From Phytoactinopolyspora mesophila (GTDB lineage Bacteria > Actinomycetota > Actinomycetes > Jiangellales > Jiangellaceae): a stretch of DNA of 64,000 bases. The notes under the pieces were generated by a model, which saw only the letters and a program-made list of their open reading frames with translations, did no database searches and was not told the origin of the DNA. The position numbers and the translations under genes were made by a program. The stretch spans positions 137,076 to 201,075 of the forward strand of contig NZ_WLZY01000002.1 of the NCBI RefSeq assembly GCF_010122465.1, given 5' to 3'. Shown here in pieces: positions 18,779 to 26,590 of the stretch (position 1 is the stretch's first letter; every line of letters begins with the position of its first letter).

Positions 18779-19099
18779 GCTGCCTGGCCCTAGGCCCGCT
18801 CTGCCGGTGTCGGCCGGGCCTGGTGCCCCTACCAGCGGCCGGTTCGACGAAAGGCCGATCGCCGGTTGCCTCAGCTGTCATCGGCTGGGTGCGTGTCCCT
18901 CCGTGTCAGATGCTGCCCACAGGCAGTACCCGCCGGGCCGTCGCGCCAACACCCGGCGGGCATGGCCCGGTGCGCTGCACTGTTGTCAGCGCCTCGACCA
19001 CGGAGAGTTCCCTGTTGTCATTCGTCATGGTTTCGCCCGATTGCCGGTGTGAAGGGCTCAGCCGGGGGTATCGGAATGAGACAATAGGAGGTGGTCATC
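18779..19099 (+). other. intergenic region
   Basis: About 320 bases with no convincing gene. GGAGG just before 19100 is the ribosome site of the next gene. Several short frames exist but have no ribosome site or recognisable sequence. Confidence 0.4.
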
Positions 19100-19537
19100 A
19101 TGTCCCTGGGCAACCCACTCGACCGCGTCCCCTGGTGGGTCTGGGTTCCTCTGCTCGCGCCCCTCGCGCTCGTGTTCACGGTCATGCTCGGCTGGTTCCC
19201 CGTGGTCGCGGGTCTGATCGGGTGGCTGGTGGTGCGGCTACTGCGGCAGCAGCCGCGGCGGTTGAGCACACCTCAGGTGAACGAATTGGCGGGGCAGCCG
19301 GCGGAGGTCATTGAACCGATTCTGCACACAATGTCGAATGAGGATCTGTGCCGGCTCTGGGAGAACTCGAGCCGAGCTGTACGGTCCGCCTATCTTCCGG
19401 CGTCGATCAGTTCGCATGTGCGGCTGCGTCAGGCTTTGCTGGACGAAATGGAGCGACGTGACCCGGAAGCGATGGATCGGTGGCTTGCCGACCGCCCGGA
19501 TCAGTCCGACCCGAGAACCTACATCGACGAATCGTGA
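19100..19537 (+). CDS. small membrane-anchored protein of unknown function
   Basis: 145 residues. A strongly hydrophobic stretch at about 8-42 (WWVWVPLLAPLALVFTVMLG, then a second segment WFPVVAGLIGWLVVRLL) is enough for two short membrane spans, followed by a basic RQQPRR. The remaining ~95 residues are soluble, mostly helical in composition (NELAGQPAEVIEPILHTMSN, LRQALLDEMERRDPEAMDRW). ATG 19100 is preferred over GTG 19091 because AGGAGG lies directly upstream. I do not recognise a named family. It precedes an acyl-CoA ligase gene by about 65 bases and may share its transcript. Confidence 0.7.
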   Translation: MSLGNPLDRVPWWVWVPLLAPLALVFTVMLGWFPVVAGLIGWLVVRLLRQQPRRLSTPQVNELAGQPAEVIEPILHTMSNEDLCRLWENSSRAVRSAYLPASISSHVRLRQALLDEMERRDPEAMDRWLADRPDQSDPRTYIDES

Positions 19538-19602
19538 CCGGGACGGCCCGTTCTCGAACGAGCTCCCAGAATTCAGTTCGCGCAGCGGGGTAGGAGGACG
19601 TC

Positions 19603-21366
19603 ATGAGCCTCACGCATGTCAAAGGTCCGGAGCCGGCCGAGATCGGCTCGCGCGAGCACGCGTTGGCGAGACTGTGGGCGCAGGCCGAAGAGCGATCCGA
19701 TCAGGTCATCTTGAAGAGCCCGGCGGACCAGGGCTGGAACGAGATGACCTGGAGCGATCTCGTGGAGAACGTGCGCTCGCTGGCCGCCGGCCTGGTGGCT
19801 GCCGGGGTGGAGTCCGGCGATCGGGTCGGTTTGATGAGCCCCACCCGCGTGGAGTGGACACTCGCTGACCTCGGGATTCTGGCGGCCGGGGCCATCACCG
19901 TGCCGCTCTACGACACCAGCTCCGCCGACCAGGTCCGCGGCATCCTTTCCGACGCGGGCGCGCGGCTGGTGATCGTGGCGGACTCCGACCTGGCCGACCG
20001 CGTCCGGGAGGTGAGCGATGCCGAGATCGTCGTGATCGACGACGGCGATCTCGACGGGTTGCGCCGCCGCGGCGGGGCAGCCGAACACGATGAGGCCGAC
20101 CGCCGACGAGACGCCCTGACCACCGACGACGTCGCGACCATCGTGTACACATCCGGTACCACCGGCGATCCGAAGGGATGTGTGCTCACCCACGGAAACG
20201 TGGCGTGGACGATCCGGCAGACCCGTGATTACCTCGACGACGTGCTCGGCCAAGGCGGATCACTGCTGCAGTTCCTGCCGCTGGCGCACATCTTCGCGCG
20301 GCTGATCCAGTTCGTCTGTCTCGACTCGAACGTGACCGTCGGTTTCCCGGAATCGCCGCAGGATCCGCGCGACGACATTCGCTCCTTCCAGCCGACGCTG
20401 TTGCTCGGGGTGCCGCGAGTGTTCGAGAAGGTCTTCGAGGCGGCGCGCCGGCAGGCGAGTGGGCCGGTGAAGAAGGCGATGTTCAACGCCGCTGTCTCCA
20501 CCGCTCAGGCCACGTCGATGGCCGAACGACCGGGACCGGTGCTACGGGCCAGGCGGGCCGTGGCGGACCGCCTGGTCTACGCCAAGCTGCGCAACGCGCT
20601 CGGTGGGCACGTCCGATACTGTGTGTCGGGCGGAGCGCCGCTGTCGACTGATCTCGCCCACTTCTATCGCGGTGCCGGTGTTCCGATCTTCGAAGGGTAC
20701 GGGCTCACCGAGACGACCGCGCCGGCCACGGTGAATGTGCCGGATGCCGTCCGCGTCGGCTCGGTCGGCCGTCCGCTGCCCGGGGTCGAGGTCCGCATCG
20801 ACGACGGCGAGATCCTGGTCAAGGGCCGCAACGTCTTCGAACGGTACTTCCACGAGGACGGGCGCAACGACGAGGACTTCGATGGTGAGTGGTTCCGCAC
20901 CGGCGACCTGGGCGAACTGGACGACGATGGTTTCCTGTTCGTACGCGAACGGAAGAAGGAGCTTATTGTCACCGCATCCGGTAAGAACATCGCACCGGCT
21001 CCGCTGGAGAACGCCATTTCCAGCCATGAGCTCGTCTCCCAGGCGATGCTGGTGGGCGACCAGAAGCGGTTCGTCGCGGCGCTGGTCACCCTGGACGAGG
21101 ACGAGGCGCGTTCGTTCGCGAAGAAGCATGATCTGCCGGACGACACGTCCGCGCTGAAAGAAGACGAGACAGTGCGGGCCGAGGTGCAGCAGGCGATCGA
21201 CGAGGCCAACCAGAAGGTGTCGCGGGCTGAGTCGATCCGGGAGTTCGTGATTCTGGACCGGGAGTTCACCGAACGGGACGGCGAACTGACACCGACGATG
21301 AAACTACGCAGACGCGACATCGCCGAGCATTTCGCCGACGAGATCGACTCGATCTACGCTGCGTGA
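19603..21366 (+). CDS. long-chain fatty-acid--CoA ligase (AMP-forming)
   Basis: Activates fatty acids to acyl-CoA through an acyl-adenylate. 587 residues of the ANL superfamily: P-loop-like A3 motif IVYTSGTTGDPKGCVLTHGN, FLPLAHIFARLIQ, A5 motif EGYGLTETTAPATVN, A7 motif EWFRTGDLGELDDDGFLFV and the C-terminal KELIVTASGKNIAPAPLEN with the catalytic Lys region. It most resembles the FadD15-type ligases of actinobacteria. GGAGG precedes the ATG. It is convergent with dnaG (20-base gap). Confidence 0.93.
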   Translation: MSLTHVKGPEPAEIGSREHALARLWAQAEERSDQVILKSPADQGWNEMTWSDLVENVRSLAAGLVAAGVESGDRVGLMSPTRVEWTLADLGILAAGAITVPLYDTSSADQVRGILSDAGARLVIVADSDLADRVREVSDAEIVVIDDGDLDGLRRRGGAAEHDEADRRRDALTTDDVATIVYTSGTTGDPKGCVLTHGNVAWTIRQTRDYLDDVLGQGGSLLQFLPLAHIFARLIQFVCLDSNVTVGFPESPQDPRDDIRSFQPTLLLGVPRVFEKVFEAARRQASGPVKKAMFNAAVSTAQATSMAERPGPVLRARRAVADRLVYAKLRNALGGHVRYCVSGGAPLSTDLAHFYRGAGVPIFEGYGLTETTAPATVNVPDAVRVGSVGRPLPGVEVRIDDGEILVKGRNVFERYFHEDGRNDEDFDGEWFRTGDLGELDDDGFLFVRERKKELIVTASGKNIAPAPLENAISSHELVSQAMLVGDQKRFVAALVTLDEDEARSFAKKHDLPDDTSALKEDETVRAEVQQAIDEANQKVSRAESIREFVILDREFTERDGELTPTMKLRRRDIAEHFADEIDSIYAA

Positions 21367-21386
21367 GTCGCCGTGCGAGGCGTGGC

Positions 21387-23291
21387 TCAGGCGCCTCCGA
21401 CGCCGCGGTCGCGAAGGTCGCGGCGGTGCGCCTCTAGCGTCATTAGCTCACCGAAGAGTTTGTTGTACAGCTGGACCTCGCTGGAGGGGTCAGTGCGTTG
21501 GAGACGTGCTTTGAGACTGACCAGCCGGCGCGAGACCCAGATCTCGGTGAGGCGCAGCACCACTGACTCCACGTACCGCGGAACGCCGGCTTCGTCGGTC
21601 GGAATCGCCTCGACCGCGAGTTCGGAAAGGACATGCCGGGTGACATCGTCGGGAGCATTGCTGAGCAGTGCTTCCATCCAGGCTGCCCCACCGCCCTGGG
21701 TGGCGCACCCGCCGGCGGCCGCCAGCGTCTGCCGTATAGAACGGAACACCGGTGACAGGAAAGCCTCCGGCTCGATCGCGTCGAACGCGGGCCCGGCCAG
21801 GGCGGGCCGCTGCACCGCCACCCGTAGGACTTCGCGTTCCAGCGCGATGCTCTGCGGATCGGCGCTGCCGTGATCCGGCACACCGATCATCTGCTGGGCT
21901 TGCCGGGGTTCTTGAGCCACAGAAGGCCGCCGAGCCGGTTTGTCGGGTGCTCCGGCCGCGGCTCGGACGCGGCGCACAACCGATAGTTCGTCCGGTGCCC
22001 CGACCCATCCGGCGAGGCGCCGGGCGTACTCGTCACGCAACGCACGGTCGCGGATCCTGGCCACCTGGGGCACGGCTTTCTCGAGTGCCTGGGTGCGGCC
22101 CTCGGCGTGGTCGAGGTCGAACTCGTCCACCATGGTGCGGATAGCGAACTCGAACAGCGGGCGGTGCCGTGCGATGAGCTCGCGCACAGACGCATCACCC
22201 GACTGTTGCCGGAGATCACACGGGTCGAGGCCGTTGGGTTCGATCGCGACATAGGTCTGGCCGACGAAGCGCTGGTCACCCTCGAACGCCCGGATGGCGG
22301 CCTTCTTGCCGGCCTCGTCGCCGTCGAAGGTGAAGATGACCCGGCCGCGATACTCGTCCTGGTCGCGCAGGAGACGGCGCAGGATGCGCACGTGGTCTTC
22401 ACCGAATGCCGTGCCGCAGGTGGCGACGGCGGTCGGCACCCCGGCCAGGTGACAGGCCATGACATCGGTGTAGCCCTCGACGACGACGGCCTGTGAGCTG
22501 CGGGCGATGTCGCGCTTGGCGAAGTGGACACCGTAAAGCAGGTGGCTCTTCTTGTAGATGGTGGTCTCAGGCGTGTTCAAATACTTGGCTTCGATGCGGT
22601 CGTCGTCGAACAGCCTGCGTGCTCCGAACCCGACGACATCGCCCAGGAGATCGTGGATGGGCCACAGGAGACGGCCGCGAAACCGGTCGTAGGGCGTGCT
22701 GCGCCCTTGCGCGACCAACCCCGCGGTGACGAGCTCATGGTCGGTGAACCCCTTCTGCAGCAGGTGTTTGCGCAGCACCTCGCCGCCTTTCGGGGCATAG
22801 CCGACACCGAACTTCTCGGCCGCCTCGCGGTCGAAGCCGCGCTCGTCGAGAAACTGGCGCCCGGTGGCTGCTTCCGGTGAGGTGGTGAGTTGCTCGGCGT
22901 AGAACTCCGTGGCCAGGCGATGCGCCTCGATCAGCCGGGTGCGTTCCTCGCGGTTCTGCCGCGGGCCGGCCCGGCCGCTACCGGTTTCTTCGTACCGGAG
23001 CTGGACGCCGACCTTGTCGGCCAGGCGTTCGACGGCTTCGGTGAACGAGAGGTGCTCGTGTTTCTGCAAGAACGAGATGACGTCGCCGCCCTCACCGCAA
23101 CCGAAGCAGTGGAAGAGGTTGACCTGGGGGCGCACGTTGAACGACGGTGTCTTCTCGTCGTGGAACGGGCACAGGCCCTTGAGCGAGCCGCCTCCTGACG
23201 GACGGAGGGTGACGTACTGCGAGACGATCTCGTCGATACGCGCTCGTTCGCGTACCGCGGCGATGTCTTCGTCACGGATCCGGCCAGCCAC
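21387..23291 (-). CDS. dnaG: DNA primase
   Basis: Synthesises RNA primers at the replication fork. 634 residues, full length: an N-terminal CHC2 zinc finger (Cys41, His44, Cys62, Cys65 in LCPFHDEK and FHCFGCGEGGD), the RNA polymerase domain (FDREAAEKFGVGYAPKGGEV, GRLLWPIHDLLGDVVGFGAR), a TOPRIM fold with VVVEGYTDVMACH and FTFDGDEAGKKAA, and a C-terminal helicase-interaction region. GTG start. The usual rpsU and rpoD partners of the macromolecular-synthesis operon are not adjacent; a sigma factor occurs only 8 kb away. Confidence 0.97.
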   Translation of the reverse strand: MAGRIRDEDIAAVRERARIDEIVSQYVTLRPSGGGSLKGLCPFHDEKTPSFNVRPQVNLFHCFGCGEGGDVISFLQKHEHLSFTEAVERLADKVGVQLRYEETGSGRAGPRQNREERTRLIEAHRLATEFYAEQLTTSPEAATGRQFLDERGFDREAAEKFGVGYAPKGGEVLRKHLLQKGFTDHELVTAGLVAQGRSTPYDRFRGRLLWPIHDLLGDVVGFGARRLFDDDRIEAKYLNTPETTIYKKSHLLYGVHFAKRDIARSSQAVVVEGYTDVMACHLAGVPTAVATCGTAFGEDHVRILRRLLRDQDEYRGRVIFTFDGDEAGKKAAIRAFEGDQRFVGQTYVAIEPNGLDPCDLRQQSGDASVRELIARHRPLFEFAIRTMVDEFDLDHAEGRTQALEKAVPQVARIRDRALRDEYARRLAGWVGAPDELSVVRRVRAAAGAPDKPARRPSVAQEPRQAQQMIGVPDHGSADPQSIALEREVLRVAVQRPALAGPAFDAIEPEAFLSPVFRSIRQTLAAAGGCATQGGGAAWMEALLSNAPDDVTRHVLSELAVEAIPTDEAGVPRYVESVVLRLTEIWVSRRLVSLKARLQRTDPSSEVQLYNKLFGELMTLEAHRRDLRDRGVGGA

Positions 23292-23357
23292 GCGGCGAGT
23301 CTATTAGACGGCTCCGGTGCTCCGCCGTCGTCGCCCCTTCCCAATTCCCTGACGGAC

Positions 23358-23984
23358 TCAACTGAACAGGAGACCGGCGGCCAGGGCGAACATGACCGCG
23401 GCGATCAAGGCGTCGAGGACCCGCCACGATGCGGGTCTGGCGAAGAAGGTGCTGAGCCTTCCGGCGCCGTAGCCCAAGGCGAAGAACCACGCGAAGCTGC
23501 CGAGCACCGCGCCGATGCCGAACATCCACCGGCCGTCGCCGTGCTGGTTGCCGATCGATCCGAGTAGGACCACGGTGTCCAGATAGACATGCGGGTTGAG
23601 AAACGTGAACGCCAGGCAGGTCAGGAGCACTGCCTTGAGTGTGGCCGGTGCGTGGTCGCTCGGGGTCATGGCCTGCGGGCGCGCGGCCCGTCGCGCTGCC
23701 AGCACGCCGTATCCGGCGACGAAAGCGGCACCGGCGTACCGGGTGATGTCCACGGCAGCCGGGTATGCGCTGATGACGGCACCGAGCCCGGCGATGCCCG
23801 CACTGATCAGCGCGGCGTCGGCCGCCGCGCACACCAGGACGATGGGCAGAACATGTTCCCGGCGAAGTCCCTGCCGCAGGACGAACGCGTTCTGGGCACC
23901 GATGGCGATGATCAATGACACGCCGGTGACGAATCCGATAGCGATGCTCGACGCGGCCGTGGAGAGTCCAGTGGTTTCCAGCAC
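23358..23984 (-). CDS. LysE/ArgO-family amino-acid exporter
   Basis: 208-residue inner-membrane exporter for lysine, arginine or related amino acids. Six predicted hydrophobic segments and the family motif [15 protein letters not shown] near residue 27, with [15 protein letters not shown] in the central part. It is divergent from a LysG-type regulator, the standard arrangement in actinobacteria, in which the regulator turns the exporter on when lysine or arginine accumulates. Confidence 0.93.
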   Translation of the reverse strand: MLETTGLSTAASSIAIGFVTGVSLIIAIGAQNAFVLRQGLRREHVLPIVLVCAAADAALISAGIAGLGAVISAYPAAVDITRYAGAAFVAGYGVLAARRAARPQAMTPSDHAPATLKAVLLTCLAFTFLNPHVYLDTVVLLGSIGNQHGDGRWMFGIGAVLGSFAWFFALGYGAGRLSTFFARPASWRVLDALIAAVMFALAAGLLFS

Positions 23985-24082
23985 AACAGCCGACGCTAGG
24001 TCGGACTGTTTCCTGAGTCCAGCTAAACTTTCTTCATGAGGATTAGCGATACTTCATCGTCAGGCTCGATGCGGATCAGACC

Positions 24083-25012
24083 ATGAGGCTCGACGCCGAT
24101 CAGCTGGCGGCCTTTGCGGCGGTGGTCGACGAAGGCAGTTTCGAAGCGGCGGCGCGCCGCCTGCACGTCACGCCGTCGGCGGTGAGTCAGCGCATCAAAG
24201 CACTCGAGGCCAGTGTTGGTCAGGTCCTCGTGCAGCGCAGCCGGCCGAGCAGGCCGACCGAGGCGGGGCAGATTCTCGTCCGGCTGGCCGGTCAGGTCTC
24301 CGTGCTCGAGAGCGAGGCACTGAGTGAGCTCATGGGTGAGTTACCAGGCGCCCGGGCGCCCTTGCGGATGCCGGTGGCGGTTAATGCGGATTCGCTCGCC
24401 ACCTGGTTCTTGCCGGCGTTGGCCGATCTCCCTGCCGAACAGGCGATGACGTTCGACATCCGGCAGGAGGACCAGGACCATTCGATCGCCCTGCTGCGGG
24501 ACGGGACGGTGATGGCGGCAGTGACGGCCGAAGCGAAGGTGGTGCAAGGCTGCCGGGCCGAGGCACTGGGCGCGATGCGGTACCTGGCGGTGGCCTCACC
24601 GGAGTTCAGGCGTCGTCATCTGGAAAGCGAGAAGATGCCGGGGGCTTTGGCTTCGGCGCCGATGCTGGTGTTCAACCGCAAGGACGGTCTCCAGCACCGG
24701 TTTCTGCGCGGGCTGCTTCAGCGGAACGCCGACCCTCCGGTGACGTATCTGCCGTCCTCATGGGGCTTCGTGGAGGCCGCGCGGCTCGGCCTGGGGTGGG
24801 GCATGGTTCCGGAACAGATGGCCCGGCCCGCGATCGACGCGGGCGAGTTGATCGAGATCCGGCCGGGTCACCCGCTGGACGTGCCGCTCTATTGGCAGCG
24901 CTGGCGCCTCGAATCGGCCGCGTTGGCTGCCTTGACGGACGTGGTCAAAGCGCGCGGCTTGGGGCTCTTGAATCAGGACGCAAACAAAGAGCACGCGGGT
25001 CAAGGCCGTTGA
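24083..25012 (+). CDS. LysR-family regulator (LysG/ArgP type)
   Basis: 309 residues. N-terminal winged helix-turn-helix LAAFAAVVDEGSFEAAARRL and TPSAVSQRIKALEASVGQVL, followed by a substrate-binding domain with the ArgP/LysG-like segments NADSLATWFLPAL and WGFVEAARLGLGWGMVPEQ. It is divergent from the lysE exporter across 98 bases, so it very likely activates it. The C-terminus runs into a lower-GC region. Confidence 0.92.
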   Translation: MRLDADQLAAFAAVVDEGSFEAAARRLHVTPSAVSQRIKALEASVGQVLVQRSRPSRPTEAGQILVRLAGQVSVLESEALSELMGELPGARAPLRMPVAVNADSLATWFLPALADLPAEQAMTFDIRQEDQDHSIALLRDGTVMAAVTAEAKVVQGCRAEALGAMRYLAVASPEFRRRHLESEKMPGALASAPMLVFNRKDGLQHRFLRGLLQRNADPPVTYLPSSWGFVEAARLGLGWGMVPEQMARPAIDAGELIEIRPGHPLDVPLYWQRWRLESAALAALTDVVKARGLGLLNQDANKEHAGQGR

Positions 25013-25165
25013 CTGGATTGTTTTGCTGCGCTGGCGCGGCTTGTTCGAGGCGAGTGCCATGGCGGTCAGAATTATAGGCGCAAACGCCAATTCACCAACA
25101 CGAGCTCTTAGGTTATGTTGATCGTGTTCTTGAGTTGTTGGTATGGCTGCAGCGGAGGGATTGTC

Positions 25166-25561
25166 ATGCGGATAGGATTCGTCGCTAGATTCGTTGGCCG
25201 GGCTAGCGTGGCTGTAACGTGCGCTTCGTTGTTGCTGACAGGCAGTGCGCTTACTTCGAGTGCCGCGCAAGCAGACATCTCACCCGATCGAGTGCTCAAT
25301 TCAGGGCAGTCCAGAACTATTTCGGCCTCATGGGGAAATGTCGGTCCATACGCAGTGGCTTTCCGGTGCAACGTTCCTGGGTGTGTTGACTTTTCGTCAC
25401 GTTCAACAACGATCTCGAGTCTAAGCCGCTCAGTACAGCTGCATACATGCAGCGACTCCACTCGTACGCACACGATTTCTATCACCGAGAGCCCTGTTTC
25501 GGGCGGTAGTGCTTCGGCGAGGTCTAGGACCACCTGGCGAGGGGGAGCGGCGTGCATGTGA
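25166..25561 (+). CDS. small secreted four-cysteine protein
   Basis: 131 residues. A Sec signal peptide (MRIGFVARFVGRASVAVTCA ... SSAAQA) is probably cut after residue 36. The mature ~95 residues contain four cysteines (68, 73, 95, 130), enough for two disulfides, and are rich in Ser/Thr with alternating patterns suggesting a beta-sandwich (TISASWGNVGPYAVAFRCNV, HTISITESPVSGGSASARSR). GGAGGG lies before ATG 25166. A frameshifted paralogue is 620 bases downstream, followed by an FtsX-type ABC transporter. I do not recognise a family. Lower GC than neighbours suggests acquisition. A bacteriocin-like or signalling role is only a guess from context. Confidence 0.7.
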   Translation: MRIGFVARFVGRASVAVTCASLLLTGSALTSSAAQADISPDRVLNSGQSRTISASWGNVGPYAVAFRCNVPGCVDFSSRSTTISSLSRSVQLHTCSDSTRTHTISITESPVSGGSASARSRTTWRGGAACM

Positions 25562-25706
25562 GTCAACGTAAAGGCCCGCAAGCGTCGATCGAGTTAACGG
25601 CGCTGAGGAACATGCTGTGCCACATCGCCATTCGAAGGACAATCGATGCAGGTCAGAAGTGGAATAGCTGAGTGGGGGCGTATGCTGAGCGAACTGCGGC
25701 TGGCAG
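25562..25706 (+). other. low-GC spacer
   Basis: No gene seen. Lower GC than the rest of the window; it leads into the regulator remnant. Confidence 0.4.
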
Positions 25707-26096
25707 GTGGTGACAATGGTGACGGCCCCTTGTGAAGCGTTGACTGGTTTGTTAGTCTCCGCGGAAGTGAGGGGACGAGGGGCTGGTGGGTATCTGTTGA
25801 CACGATGTTTCGTATGCGCCAATACGGTGAGGGCCGCAGTAGGTGAGGGTGGAGACGTTCCTCCGATCGCGGAGCTGATCGACGCCCTCACTGCGCGTCA
25901 ACGTGAAGTGGCGCTTTAGCTCGCACTCGGTATGAGAAACAATGAGATTGCGAACATGTGGGTGATACGGGAGGGGACAGGTAGGGCTCACGTGGCTCAG
26001 GTTGTATCTATTTTTCGTGTGAAAGATCGTTGTCAGGCAGGGATAGTAGTCTCTTCTTGGCATGAGCGCTTCAGTCCAGAGATGGTCAAGTTTTGA
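25707..26096 (+). pseudogene. LuxR-type regulator remnant with an in-frame stop
   Basis: The C-terminal helix-turn-helix of a NarL/LuxR response regulator is recognisable across an amber codon: ALTARQREVAL, then TAG (25917-25919), then LALGMRNNEIANMWVIREGT, GRAHVAQVVSIFRVKDRCQA. The intact family pattern is LTxREREVLxLxAxGxSNxEIAxxLxxSxxTVKxHV, so the stop replaces a single residue and the frame then stays open to 26096. Upstream only ~35 residues (VRAAVGEGGDVPPIAELIDA) look related and no receiver domain remains. Decayed transferred regulator. Confidence 0.65.
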
Positions 26097-26185
26097 TTAC
26101 TGACCCACGGGCGTGAGTGCCGGACTGCAAGCAGGAATTCCGGCTTGCGACTTTCTAGATTCCCGGCCGGCGTGAAGGGAGTGTG

Positions 26186-26581
26186 ATGAGAAGACCTATC
26201 GTGCCTAGGTTTCTTGGTCGGATTGAGGCCATGTCGATATGCGCTTCGATATTCTTGATGGGTGGAGCTGTCAGTGTCGGCGCGGCGGCGTGACTATTTC
26301 TCCAGATGCCACTCTCAACTCAGGTCAGATGCGCGGAATCGGCGCAGCGTGGGGTGAACAGGGTCCATACCGTGTGGAGTTCCAGTGTCATGTGCCGGGT
26401 TGCGCCGACTTCGTGTCGAGTTCAACGACGGTCAAAAGTCTTGGCCGGTCTGTTTCGTCTTCATACGTGCAGGGACACGACCCGCAGGCACACGATCACC
26501 ATCACCGAACGGGCTGGCTCGGGTGGGAGCGCCTCGGCGTTCTCGAGGACAACATGGCGTGGAGCTTCAGCGTGCCGCTGA
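26186..26581 (+). pseudogene. frameshifted paralogue of the secreted four-cysteine protein
   Basis: Aligns end to end with the protein at 25166-25561 but needs two frame changes. Frame 1 from ATG 26186 (with GAAGGGAG upstream) gives MRRPIVPRFLGRIEAMSICA and a signal peptide, stopping at TGA inside a GCG-repeat near 26290. Frame 2 continues ISPDATLNSGQMRGIGAAWG ... CHVPGCADF to about 26450. Frame 3 gives LHTCRDTTRRHTITITERAG, GGSASAFSRTTWRGASACR and a stop at 26581. All four mature cysteines are conserved. If the frame changes are real, the gene is dead; if they are sequencing errors it would encode a second secreted protein. Confidence 0.75.
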
Positions 26582-26590
26582 TCGCGCCGG

